Source: Helicobacter fennelliae
GTDB taxonomy: Bacteria > Campylobacterota > Campylobacteria > Campylobacterales > Helicobacteraceae
Reading direction: 5' to 3'
DNA length: 64,000 nt
NCBI RefSeq assembly: GCF_900451005.1
Contig: NZ_UGIB01000001.1
Span: 1,364,001 to 1,428,000 of the forward strand
In this document: positions 26,529 through 34,838 of the stretch, in pieces
How positions within the stretch are numbered: the first letter of the stretch is position 1
Layout of the letters: each line of letters begins with the position of its first letter
Notes under the pieces: model-generated
Databases searched by the model: none
What the model saw: only the letters and a program-made list of their open reading frames with translations
Told to the model about the DNA's origin: nothing
Program-made: the position numbers and the translations under genes

Positions 26529-29003
26529 GTGTATAAATTAGGCATGTATCAATTCAAAAATTTTAATTTTGTAGCATGGCTTTATGGGCTTATTTGCTTT
26601 ATGTGCGTATGTTTGCCACATTTTGTATATGCGCTTGAGATTTCTACGACTTATGGCAAAGAGGGCGGAGAGAGTTTTTCGGTTTTGACCTTGAAAAACG
26701 ATTGGGAATTTGCATGCACGGATATTACAGATGTGTATGAAAATAGTTTATCGATAGAATGCGTGATTGATAGGATTCCAGATCGTGGATTTGCAGGATT
26801 AGAAAATAACTTTTTCTCTCTTTCTTACAAAATGATTGATGGGCATTTTTGGCTGTATATCTATCCTAAATACCACCAAAAACTATTTGGGATCAAAAAA
26901 GATCCAAGAGGGGATTTTGAGATCGATAAAGCTCACCCCAAAAAAGCTAAGATTTGGCAAGTGATCGGCTATAAAGAGCATATACCATTTTTGTCGCAAA
27001 CCCAGTCAAAAAATGGTCTAGATTTTCCTGTCAAAATCCAATCTGCACAAACGCCATTTATTCCGGAGCTTAATACCAACAATAGCCCGCTTAAAATGAC
27101 AAAAGATAAGGATTTTGTCGTTTATTCAGAGATACAAAAACTTATGCAAGAGCAAGATTATGCAAGGGCATTGAGTCAAATCAATGAAGCAATTGCCACA
27201 AATCCAAATTCCATTTTTCGTCGCGATTTGTCATATCAGAGGATTATTGCGATGACGCATTTAAATCTCTCCGATCAAGATCCGCTCATTAATGCAGCAC
27301 TTGAGTGGATTAAGCTTTTTGCATCAGATTTAGACATACCAGAGGTGCTGTATATTTTGGCTAATGCTTACAAAAAAGACGACACGCAAGCAGAGGCGGA
27401 TTATTATTATCGCAGAATCATGGACGAATACCCACAATCAAAATACGCCCCGCTCGCACAAATGCAGCTTGCCAAAAGTTATGAAGCCAAAAATGCCCCA
27501 ACACATGCAAGTTTGTATTTCCAAAAAGCATATACAGAGGCAAAAGATTTGGATAGCGCGAGCGAAATCGCGATAGAATGGGCGTTAGCAGAGATAAAAA
27601 ATAAAGACATAGAAGATGCGCTTGAGCTTATAACAAAAGTTTTAGACGCATATCCAGAATTTTTCCTCACATATCCAGACACACAAGAGCTGATAGCCAC
27701 ACTTGGCAAAAATAATCTATTTGCTGAAGCTGCTAAAATTATAGATTTTATGGCAAAAAATTCCAAAGATGAAGCGCAACAAGAAGAATACATGTATGCG
27801 CTCGGGGCGTATTATTTAGAGGCTAAAAATATCGATTTGGCTCATAAGGCAAATGAGCTATATATCCAAACATACGGAGATAAATCCAAATATTCAGAAG
27901 ATGTGAAGAAGCGCGATGATAAGATTTTGTTTGATGTGAGTGGTAGTGATGATGAAAAAATCACTCGCTATGAATATATCCGCTCAACCTATCCAAACAC
28001 AAAACAATCCCAAAAAGCCACAGATTTGATCGCTCAAATATTACTCAAGCAGCAGCAATACCAAAAAGTGCTTGATTTGTTTCAAGATTCTGCCCAAAGT
28101 CCGTATAAAAATAAAGCCCTAAATGAGCTTGCCAAAGAAGCTTTAGGCGCGCATAATTGCGCTCAAGCAAATACTTATCTTATCAGGCTAGATGATTTTG
28201 ATTTGAGTGCGGAGCAAAAGCTTGTGGCATTTGATTGTCTCACTCAAGCAGGATTACACAAAAATGCGCGCGAAATCTCTAAAAATATGGCTAAAGACAC
28301 GCAGGATTCTAGGCTTAAGCTTGAATGGCTCTCTCGAATCGCCAAAAATCTCTACACACTAGGAGATCCCAAAAACGCCTCTCTTGCCTCAAGAGATGCG
28401 CTTAATCTTGCGATAGATTTGAAAACAAAATATGATGTGGCATTTGATACATTTGAGATTCTTTATACTTTGCGCTCCAAAAACGAAGCCAAAAAAATAT
28501 TTACATTTTTGGAGCAGCATTTCTCACAAGATGAACGTATGCTTCCTGTATATGCAAAAATGCTTGAATACGCAAATGATGATAAAGATCTCACCGCAAT
28601 ACAAATTTATGCGCAACACATAATCGATATGCAAAAAAAGTTTAAAACTGATCAATTCACGCCTTATGCGGATTTTGCGCTTGCTTCTGCCTTGTCTCAA
28701 TCAAACAAAAAAGAGCTTGCGATTGGGGTTTTGAAAAATATAGATTCTAGCAAGCTTGATGAAGAAAATCAGCAAAAAGTGCTCTATCAAATCGGAAATC
28801 TCTATAATGAGCAAAGCAATACACAAGAAGCATTGACATATTTTGGGTATTGTTTAAAGATCACAAAACAAAGTGATTGGAGATTGCTTTGTAAGCAGGC
28901 AAGTGATTTGCTTGCAAAGGAGAATCCAGAATCTAAAACCATAGAATCTATGAGTACAGAATCTAGCAATGTAGAATCTAATCAACCAAAACAACAGGAG
29001 TAA
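26529..29003 (+). CDS. pflA: PflA-type flagellar motor protein (TPR, periplasmic)
   Basis: The 825-residue protein has a signal peptide (hydrophobic FVAWLYGLICFMCVCLPHF, cleavage near YALE). A beta-rich N-domain ends near residue 150 and a long array of TPR-like helical hairpins follows (for example LYILANAYKKDDTQAEADYY and LGAYYLEAKNIDLAHKA). The size and the position directly before algC match HP1274 pflA. PflA with PflB builds the periplasmic scaffold that widens the Campylobacterota motor and recruits stators. The start is uncertain: GTG 26529 (GAAAGGG 6 nt upstream), ATG 26544 or TTG 26514. A Ser/Glu-rich tail full of AGAATCT words ends the gene. Confidence 0.8.
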   Translation: MYKLGMYQFKNFNFVAWLYGLICFMCVCLPHFVYALEISTTYGKEGGESFSVLTLKNDWEFACTDITDVYENSLSIECVIDRIPDRGFAGLENNFFSLSYKMIDGHFWLYIYPKYHQKLFGIKKDPRGDFEIDKAHPKKAKIWQVIGYKEHIPFLSQTQSKNGLDFPVKIQSAQTPFIPELNTNNSPLKMTKDKDFVVYSEIQKLMQEQDYARALSQINEAIATNPNSIFRRDLSYQRIIAMTHLNLSDQDPLINAALEWIKLFASDLDIPEVLYILANAYKKDDTQAEADYYYRRIMDEYPQSKYAPLAQMQLAKSYEAKNAPTHASLYFQKAYTEAKDLDSASEIAIEWALAEIKNKDIEDALELITKVLDAYPEFFLTYPDTQELIATLGKNNLFAEAAKIIDFMAKNSKDEAQQEEYMYALGAYYLEAKNIDLAHKANELYIQTYGDKSKYSEDVKKRDDKILFDVSGSDDEKITRYEYIRSTYPNTKQSQKATDLIAQILLKQQQYQKVLDLFQDSAQSPYKNKALNELAKEALGAHNCAQANTYLIRLDDFDLSAEQKLVAFDCLTQAGLHKNAREISKNMAKDTQDSRLKLEWLSRIAKNLYTLGDPKNASLASRDALNLAIDLKTKYDVAFDTFEILYTLRSKNEAKKIFTFLEQHFSQDERMLPVYAKMLEYANDDKDLTAIQIYAQHIIDMQKKFKTDQFTPYADFALASALSQSNKKELAIGVLKNIDSSKLDEENQQKVLYQIGNLYNEQSNTQEALTYFGYCLKITKQSDWRLLCKQASDLLAKENPESKTIESMSTESSNVESNQPKQQE

Positions 29004-29006
29004 CTT

Positions 29007-30377
29007 ATGGATATGAGTATTTTTAGAGAATATGATATTCGCGGAATCTATAACCAGAATCTCGTGCAATCAAGCGTGTTTAAAATCGGTTTTTTGCTTG
29101 GCAAAAAAATCAAAGCTAACAAGCAGGATTCTGTGGCTATTGGCTATGATGCGAGGGTGCATTCACCAGTGCTATTTGAATGGCTTAAAAATGGGTTTTT
29201 GCATAGTGGTTGCGAAGTGCATTTTATCGGTATGATTCCTACACCTGTTGCGTATTTTGCGACATTTCAAGAAGATATCAAAAACTCTGTGATGATTACA
29301 GGAAGCCATAATCCACCAGAATATAATGGATTCAAAATCACGCTCAATCAAGAGCCTTTTTATGGTGAGATGATACGACAATTAGGCAAAGAGCTAGCAG
29401 GGCTTGATATAGAGTATGTTTGTAGCGATAAAAAAGTGCATACACTCAATGCTTTAGGGCTTTATCAGGATTATTTTGTATCGCATTTTAAGCATTTAAA
29501 AAATTTTCCTTATGAGGTTGTGTTTGATTATGGAAATGGCGTTGGGGCGATTGCTTTAGAGGAGATTTTGGATAGATTAAATATCAAGCATATCAGTCTT
29601 TTTGAAGATCCAGATGGCACTTTTCCAAACCACCACCCAGACCCTAGCGAAGAAAAAAATCTCAAAGATTTAAAAGATTCTCTCACATCACATAAGCTTC
29701 AGATTGGTATTGCATTTGACGGAGATGCGGATAGGATTGCGCTTGTGACGCCAAATCACAGCTACAAAGGCGATGAGCTTGCGATTTTATTTGCGCGAAA
29801 TATCGCCAAAACAATAGCAAAGCCAATCATCATCGGAGAAGTGAAATGCTCACAAGCAATGTATGATGAAATCGATAAAATCGGACAATCTGTAATGTAT
29901 AAAACAGGGCATAGCAATCTCAAAGTCAAACTCAAAGAGCTTCACGCTCATTTGGCAGCAGAGATGAGTGGGCATTTGTTTTTTAATGACAGATATTTTG
30001 GCTATGATGACGCATTGTATGCGGCTTTGAGGGTGCTTGAATTGTTTTTAGATTCTACGCCACAAGAGCTAGAGCAGCAAATTAGGGTATTGCCACATTA
30101 TTTTTCTACTCCTGAAGAAAAAATCCATACCACTGAGGATAAGAAATTTACTCAAATTGAGAATCTCAAGCAAAAACTCAATAACCCCCCAAAAGACTTT
30201 CCACCGATAAAAAAGCTTATCGATATAGATGGGATACGAATTGTGTTTGAAGATGGTTGGGGGCTTGTGCGCGCAAGCAATACAACGCCAGTTTTGGTTA
30301 CTCGATTTGAAGCCACAACAGAAGAAAAACTTAATCTTTATAAGACAAAAATCCTTCAAATCCTCCAAGATTCTTAA
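29007..30377 (+). CDS. algC: Phosphomannomutase/phosphoglucomutase
   Basis: The 456-residue enzyme interconverts hexose 6- and 1-phosphates, feeding nucleotide-sugar synthesis for LPS and glycans. It has the phosphoserine loop TGSHNPPEYNG, the metal-binding GDADRI, the sugar-specificity loop EMSGHLFF and the C-terminal phosphate-binding RASNTTPVLVTRFEA. MSIFREYDIRGIY near the start is typical of ManB/AlgC. ATG 29007 is 3 bp after pflA, with CAGGAG 6 nt upstream. The pflA-algC order matches HP1274-HP1275. Confidence 0.92.
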   Translation: MDMSIFREYDIRGIYNQNLVQSSVFKIGFLLGKKIKANKQDSVAIGYDARVHSPVLFEWLKNGFLHSGCEVHFIGMIPTPVAYFATFQEDIKNSVMITGSHNPPEYNGFKITLNQEPFYGEMIRQLGKELAGLDIEYVCSDKKVHTLNALGLYQDYFVSHFKHLKNFPYEVVFDYGNGVGAIALEEILDRLNIKHISLFEDPDGTFPNHHPDPSEEKNLKDLKDSLTSHKLQIGIAFDGDADRIALVTPNHSYKGDELAILFARNIAKTIAKPIIIGEVKCSQAMYDEIDKIGQSVMYKTGHSNLKVKLKELHAHLAAEMSGHLFFNDRYFGYDDALYAALRVLELFLDSTPQELEQQIRVLPHYFSTPEEKIHTTEDKKFTQIENLKQKLNNPPKDFPPIKKLIDIDGIRIVFEDGWGLVRASNTTPVLVTRFEATTEEKLNLYKTKILQILQDS

Positions 30378-30530
30378 AGGATTACGGGCAGATTTAAGTA
30401 AATGCGCTCAAAATGCCTAAAAATGTCGCAAAAAAGCATAAAAAAATTAAAAAATAGTTGCTAAACCCTTGATTTTGGGGGATAAAGTGTGTAAAATAAG
30501 CCTGCTTTAAAATCAATACAGGAGATAACC

Positions 30531-30812
30531 ATGAATAAAGCAGAATTTGTAGAATTTGTAAAAGATGCTGGAAAATACTCTAGCAAAAAAGACGCTGAAA
30601 CAGCTGTAAATGCTTTTGTAGGTGCTGTTGAAAAAGCACTTAGCAAGAAAAAAAGTATTGAACTTGTTGGATTTGGAAAATTTGAGACAGTTCTTCAAAA
30701 AGGTAAATCAGGAAAAGTTCCAGGAAGCAATAAAACTTACAAAACAAGTGATAAATATGTTCCTAAATTCAAACCAGGAAAAAGCCTTAAAGATCTTGTA
30801 GCTAAAAAATAA
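30531..30812 (+). CDS. hup: HU family DNA-binding protein
   Basis: The 93-residue basic nucleoid protein has the HU layout: helices with AETAVNAFVGAVEKALSKKK, then the saddle strand IELVGFGKFETVLQKGKSGK and the DNA-intercalating arm region KVPGSNKTYKTSDKYVPKFK. As the only HU-type gene seen here it probably forms homodimers that bend and compact DNA. The gene has an AGGAG ribosome binding site, an AT-rich promoter region (candidate -10 TAAAAT near 30493) and its own terminator before the tRNA gene. Confidence 0.95.
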   Translation: MNKAEFVEFVKDAGKYSSKKDAETAVNAFVGAVEKALSKKKSIELVGFGKFETVLQKGKSGKVPGSNKTYKTSDKYVPKFKPGKSLKDLVAKK

Positions 30813-30824
30813 CACAGATCTTCC

Positions 30825-30843
30825 CCCCATAACTATGGGGTTT
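30825..30843 (+). terminator. Terminator of hup
   Basis: CCCCATA pairs with TATGGGG over a 2-nt loop and is followed by TTT. It lies directly between the hup stop and tRNA-Arg. The stem is strong but the T-tract short. Confidence 0.55.
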
Positions 30844-30920
30844 GTCCCCGTAGCTCAGCAGGATAGAGCGTCCGATTCCTAATCGTAAGGTCGTGGGTTC
30901 GAATCCCGCCGAGGACACCA
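30844..30920 (+). tRNA. tRNA-Arg (anticodon CCT)
   Basis: This is a 77-nt cloverleaf with encoded CCA. The acceptor is GTCCCCG/CGAGGAC, the D stem GCTC/GAGC and the T arm GTGGG-TTCGAAT-CCCGC. The anticodon loop TTCCTAA gives CCT, so it reads AGG. One C-A mismatch in the acceptor and one C-T mismatch in the anticodon stem are present as written. Confidence 0.92.
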
Positions 30921-31062
30921 GCTTTCAACTTCATTTTGATTCAATTTTAATTCATAATAGCTTTTTATCACGATTTATACAAGATGATTTATGCGATATG
31001 GTTTGATTTAAATAAAAGCACAAAATGGCGATTTTTGATGAGAATCTAAAGTGAGATCTAAG

Positions 31063-31081
31063 TTTGGCATTTTTTTTGCTT
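31063..31081 (+). promoter_or_regulatory. Sigma-54 (RpoN) promoter of flgL
   Basis: TTTGGCA followed by a T run and TTTGCTT gives GG (31066-31067), exactly ten bases, then GC (31078-31079). This is the invariant -24/-12 spacing. The predicted start is near 31091, about 70 nt before ATG 31162. In Helicobacter the hook-filament junction genes belong to the RpoN/FlgR class. Confidence 0.85.
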
Positions 31082-31161
31082 GATGCAAGTCAAGGATAAC
31101 AAACAAGAATCTAGAATCTAAAAGAATCAATATAAACTCATTGACATGGAAGGAAAAAGGT

Positions 31162-33711
31162 ATGCGTATTACATTTGGGACAAAATACAACCAAATGAAT
31201 TATTATCAAAACGCTCTCCAAAGTAAATTAAATGATTCTAATACAAAAATTGCCTCAGGACTTAAAATACAATATGGCTATCAAGATGCAAGTGCATACA
31301 ACCAGAATCTAAAATTTGAAAATGAGATTAATACATTAGCACAAGGCATTGATGTCGCCAAACACGCCCAAACAGCGACACTCAACACTGACAAAACTCT
31401 AAATGATCTCTCTCAAACAATGGTGCAATTTAAAACAAAGCTTATCCAAGCGGCAAATGACATTCACTCAACTGCTTCAAGAGAGGCTATTGCTAATGAC
31501 TTGCAAAGTCTCAAAGAGCATTTTATCAGTTTGGCAAATACTTCTATTGGTGGCAATTTTCTTTTTGGCGGGAGTAGGGTTGATAAACCGCCTTTTGATC
31601 ATAGTGGAAATTATTATGGTAATGACGAAAAGCTAAGCGTTTTGCTTGGATCAAGCAATCTTGTTCCTTATAATATCACAGGACAAGAGCTATTTTTTGG
31701 GCGAGATTCTGATAAGCAACGTATGATTACAACAAATGTCCGAATGCTTAATCAAAGCAAGCTTCACCCCGGAATCATGGATCAAGCAAATAAATCAAAT
31801 CTATCAGAAGAAGTGTATATAAAATCCACAGATACACTGCGGGATTTGATAGGTGATAATGATAGCAATCCTGCAAATGATTTACAGGAGTTTTTTTATA
31901 TACGCGGTGTGCGCCCAAATGGCTCTGTGTTTAAGACAAAGTTTGCGCTTGATAAGGGGTTTGAAAACGAGGCGACAGCCACACGCGTTCAAGACTTGCT
32001 TGATCGCATTGGCAAAGAGTTTGGCAATACTGCGATTAATAAAGTTGTTGATATTACGCTCAATCAATGGGGACAAATAGAGATTAAGGATTTGCAGCCC
32101 GGGCGATCGGGCATTGATTTTCATATGATTTCAAGCGATGTTGATGTCGATAATATCGATGAGCTCATAAAATCAGGAGCTAGAATTACAGCATATAATC
32201 AAAGTCCATTCCTTACAGAATCTGCCACTTCGACAATTACAGGCGTTACAGATAATTACGACTTCAGATACACACACATTCCGACAGCATTTATCACCAA
32301 AGACAATAAAGCCGCAGAATCTAATACAAAACTCGAAGATATATTTCCGCCAAATGTCTCATCGCTTCTCATCGGTGGCACACGCCCAAATACAAGTGAT
32401 GGCAAGGTAAATGAAGATTCTGAGAATCCATTAGGATTTTTGAAGTTTGATATTAAAAATATGCAAGTTTCTGATTTGGTTCGGGCGATAAAAGAGCATT
32501 TTGGTGGCAATATCGATGTGTCATTTTCAAAGGGTCGCCTAAGCATAATCGACAATAATGTAACAAATCAATCTCATGATTTTAAAGATCCGCCTTTTAA
32601 TGGCGAGCATGGATTCTCGATTTCGCTCACAACACTTGATCATGATGGCGCACAAACCAATGGCATACCGACAGATTATGGTATGGAATACGATCGGACA
32701 TTTTTTGAAAACAAAGGCTCAAAGCTTATTTCAAATGTATCCCAAGTGCTGGCTGATGGAAGCGGGTATGCCTCAGGTGATACAAAGCTTTCAGATGTCG
32801 TTGGTGCGAGCATTGAAGGGCAATCCTATGTGCTTAAAGTCAATGATATAAATGGAATGATGGTTGAAGCAAGGATTGTGTTTGATCCCAAGGGGGCTTA
32901 TTTGCTACTGCCAAGTCTTGAAAATGGCGAGGATTACACAATTCCACTTTTTAATCCACTTGATGATCCACCCGGAATCACCGTTACGAAGCCAGATGAT
33001 GTAACATATAGGCAGATTATGGATGCTATGAGTATCGCGCTAAATTACAGCAATCAAGATGATGCATCATATAGAAGTGTGCAACCTCCAATTGGCGGGG
33101 TAGTCCAAGAGACAAAAAATGCGTATTTGGCATTGCTAAAAGGTACTCAAGGTATGCTTGATGTCAATATGAGTGCTGATGGAAAAATCGAGATTCAGGA
33201 TAAAATCCGATCTATAAGCAGAATGAAAATAATGCTGTATGATTCTACGACTACTGATTTTTCAAAAAACAAAATCCAGCGAGATACAAATTCGTTGCGA
33301 TTTAATGCAAATGATGCGCTGACTATTGATACTCCAGAGATAAGCTTTTTTAAAGAGGTTGATGAGATTATAGATTCTGTGAGAAGAGGCATATATAGAG
33401 CTGGGGCTAAGGATACATATGGAGAGGATTTACGCAAAAAAGGCATACAAAATGGAATTGTGGCTTTTGATCATTTGAGTGATCATATTGAGCGAATCAT
33501 TGCCCTAAATGGCTCTCATGGAAAAACTTTTGAAAACTCCATACATAAAACAGAGATTTTAAAAACACAAATAGAAAGCCTTAAGGGCGAAAACATAGGG
33601 ACTGACATTGCTGATACTTATAATAAATTTTCAAATCTCACGACAAATCTAAGTGCTGTTATGAATTCTACAAGCAGAATCAACCAAATGTCGCTTGTGA
33701 ATTATTTATAA
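31162..33711 (+). CDS. flgL: Flagellar hook-associated protein 3 (hook-filament junction)
   Basis: The 849-residue protein has conserved FlgL/flagellin termini. The N-terminus MRITFGTKYNQMNYYQNALQ is followed by a helical region, and the C-terminal coiled region ends DTYNKFSNLTTNLSAVMNST. The large central insert is normal for Helicobacter (HP0295 is about 828 residues) against about 317 in Salmonella. It forms the junction between hook and filament. I chose ATG 31162 (AAGGAAAAAGG upstream) over an in-frame upstream codon at 31141. A sigma-54 promoter lies 80 bp upstream. Confidence 0.9.
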   Translation: MRITFGTKYNQMNYYQNALQSKLNDSNTKIASGLKIQYGYQDASAYNQNLKFENEINTLAQGIDVAKHAQTATLNTDKTLNDLSQTMVQFKTKLIQAANDIHSTASREAIANDLQSLKEHFISLANTSIGGNFLFGGSRVDKPPFDHSGNYYGNDEKLSVLLGSSNLVPYNITGQELFFGRDSDKQRMITTNVRMLNQSKLHPGIMDQANKSNLSEEVYIKSTDTLRDLIGDNDSNPANDLQEFFYIRGVRPNGSVFKTKFALDKGFENEATATRVQDLLDRIGKEFGNTAINKVVDITLNQWGQIEIKDLQPGRSGIDFHMISSDVDVDNIDELIKSGARITAYNQSPFLTESATSTITGVTDNYDFRYTHIPTAFITKDNKAAESNTKLEDIFPPNVSSLLIGGTRPNTSDGKVNEDSENPLGFLKFDIKNMQVSDLVRAIKEHFGGNIDVSFSKGRLSIIDNNVTNQSHDFKDPPFNGEHGFSISLTTLDHDGAQTNGIPTDYGMEYDRTFFENKGSKLISNVSQVLADGSGYASGDTKLSDVVGASIEGQSYVLKVNDINGMMVEARIVFDPKGAYLLLPSLENGEDYTIPLFNPLDDPPGITVTKPDDVTYRQIMDAMSIALNYSNQDDASYRSVQPPIGGVVQETKNAYLALLKGTQGMLDVNMSADGKIEIQDKIRSISRMKIMLYDSTTTDFSKNKIQRDTNSLRFNANDALTIDTPEISFFKEVDEIIDSVRRGIYRAGAKDTYGEDLRKKGIQNGIVAFDHLSDHIERIIALNGSHGKTFENSIHKTEILKTQIESLKGENIGTDIADTYNKFSNLTTNLSAVMNSTSRINQMSLVNYL

Positions 33712-33780
33712 CACATACCACAATCACTCAAAATTAAAATACATACAATATTGTTTTTGGATTTTTGTTTGGATTAAGTA

Positions 33781-33811
33781 AGCCCAGATTCTAGGAATCT
33801 AGGCTATTTTA
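33781..33811 (+). terminator. Terminator of flgL
   Basis: AGCC-AGATTC pairs with GAATCT-GGCT around a TAG loop, followed by ATTTTAT. It lies 70 bp after the flgL stop. Confidence 0.6.
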
Positions 33812-33825
33812 TGGAGTTAAATTTA

Positions 33826-33926
33826 AACAAAAAGGAGAGCAACGCACAATGAATAGATTTAAATAAGGTGGGAGTTACCTTGTAATTTTATGCGTTTAGC
33901 CGAGCTACTTATATGAACTCGGCTAA
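33826..33926 (+). other. Structured segment with ribosome binding site, tiny ORF and two hairpins
   Basis: In the 420-bp gap between flgL and hsrA there is AAAAAGGAGAG, then ATG at 33849 opening only MNRFK-stop. Next come a small hairpin AAGGT/ACCTT with GGGAG in its loop, and a stronger one TTAGCCGAG/CTCGGCTAA (33896-33926, 13-nt loop). No T-tract follows. It may be a small RNA, a leader or the residue of a lost gene. The remaining 200 bp up to hsrA is AT-rich promoter DNA. Confidence 0.45.
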
Positions 33927-34059
33927 GTAAAGTTATAACAAACAAAGATAAACAAAAAATAAACAAACTATTTTTGATTTCTTCATATAAAATTAACTTT
34001 TATATCTATTTGTGAAGAAAATTTTTTTATAAAAATCACAAATTTTTGGTAAAAGTTTA

Positions 34060-34068
34060 TGCTATAAT
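34060..34068 (+). promoter_or_regulatory. Extended -10 promoter of hsrA
   Basis: TGCTATAAT is a perfect extended -10, with T-rich DNA upstream. The predicted start is near 34075, about 57 nt before ATG. Confidence 0.75.
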
Positions 34069-34131
34069 CTTTTTTTAAGTTTTATAACAAAGTCTTGATT
34101 TGAAATAGATTTCATAGAAGAAAGGATTTAG

Positions 34132-34812
34132 ATGCGTATTCTAGTAGTTGAAGATGAAGATCTAAAGAATGATTTAGGAGCTTTTCTTAATAATAGGGGG
34201 TATCAAACAGATATTGCCGAAAGCTTAAAAGATGGTTCATATTACATTAGCATTCGAAATTATGATCTTATCGTGGCAAGCATAAAATTAAAAGATGGCT
34301 ATGGGACGGATCTGATAAGTGAAATTAAGGCAAAATCTCCGCGTGTTCCTGTTATTATCCTTGCTCATAAGCCAAAAGCAGAGCAAGAGATTCAGACATT
34401 TCGACTTGGGGCTGATGATTTTTTGGCAAAACCTCTTGATTTGGAAGTATTGTTAGCAAGGATTGAGGCTCGTTTGAGATTTTGGGGTTCAAGCACTATT
34501 GAAATCGATGATCTTATCATTAATCCTGACGAAGAAAAAATCACCTACAAAGGCAGAGAGATTGAAGTCAAAGGCAAGCCATTTGAAGTTTTGACTCATC
34601 TTGCGCGTCATCGTGATCAAATCGTCTCAAAAGAACAACTTCTTGATGCGATTTGGGAAGAGCCAGAGCTTGTAACGCCAAACGTAATCGAAGTGGCTAT
34701 CAATCAAATTCGTCAGAAAATGGATAAACCACTAAATATAGCAACGATAGAAACCGTAAGACGCAGGGGTTATAGATTTTGCTATCCTAAAGCTCCTTCT
34801 GATAGTGAATAA
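34132..34812 (+). CDS. hsrA: HsrA-type orphan OmpR-family response regulator
   Basis: The 226-residue protein has a receiver domain (residues 1-118) and an OmpR winged helix (residues 125-222, SKEQLLDAIWEEPELVTPNV and ETVRRRGYRF). The C-terminal half is nearly the same as my memory of H. pylori HP1043, an essential homeostatic regulator. The usual phosphoacceptor Asp is missing: the stretch reads DLIVASIKLKDGYG, with Ser at the site. Acidic residues VEDEDLK remain at the N-terminus. No histidine kinase is adjacent. It should act without phosphorylation. Confidence 0.92.
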   Translation: MRILVVEDEDLKNDLGAFLNNRGYQTDIAESLKDGSYYISIRNYDLIVASIKLKDGYGTDLISEIKAKSPRVPVIILAHKPKAEQEIQTFRLGADDFLAKPLDLEVLLARIEARLRFWGSSTIEIDDLIINPDEEKITYKGREIEVKGKPFEVLTHLARHRDQIVSKEQLLDAIWEEPELVTPNVIEVAINQIRQKMDKPLNIATIETVRRRGYRFCYPKAPSDSE

Positions 34813-34838
34813 TATTTACATTTGGATTGGAGGAGAAT

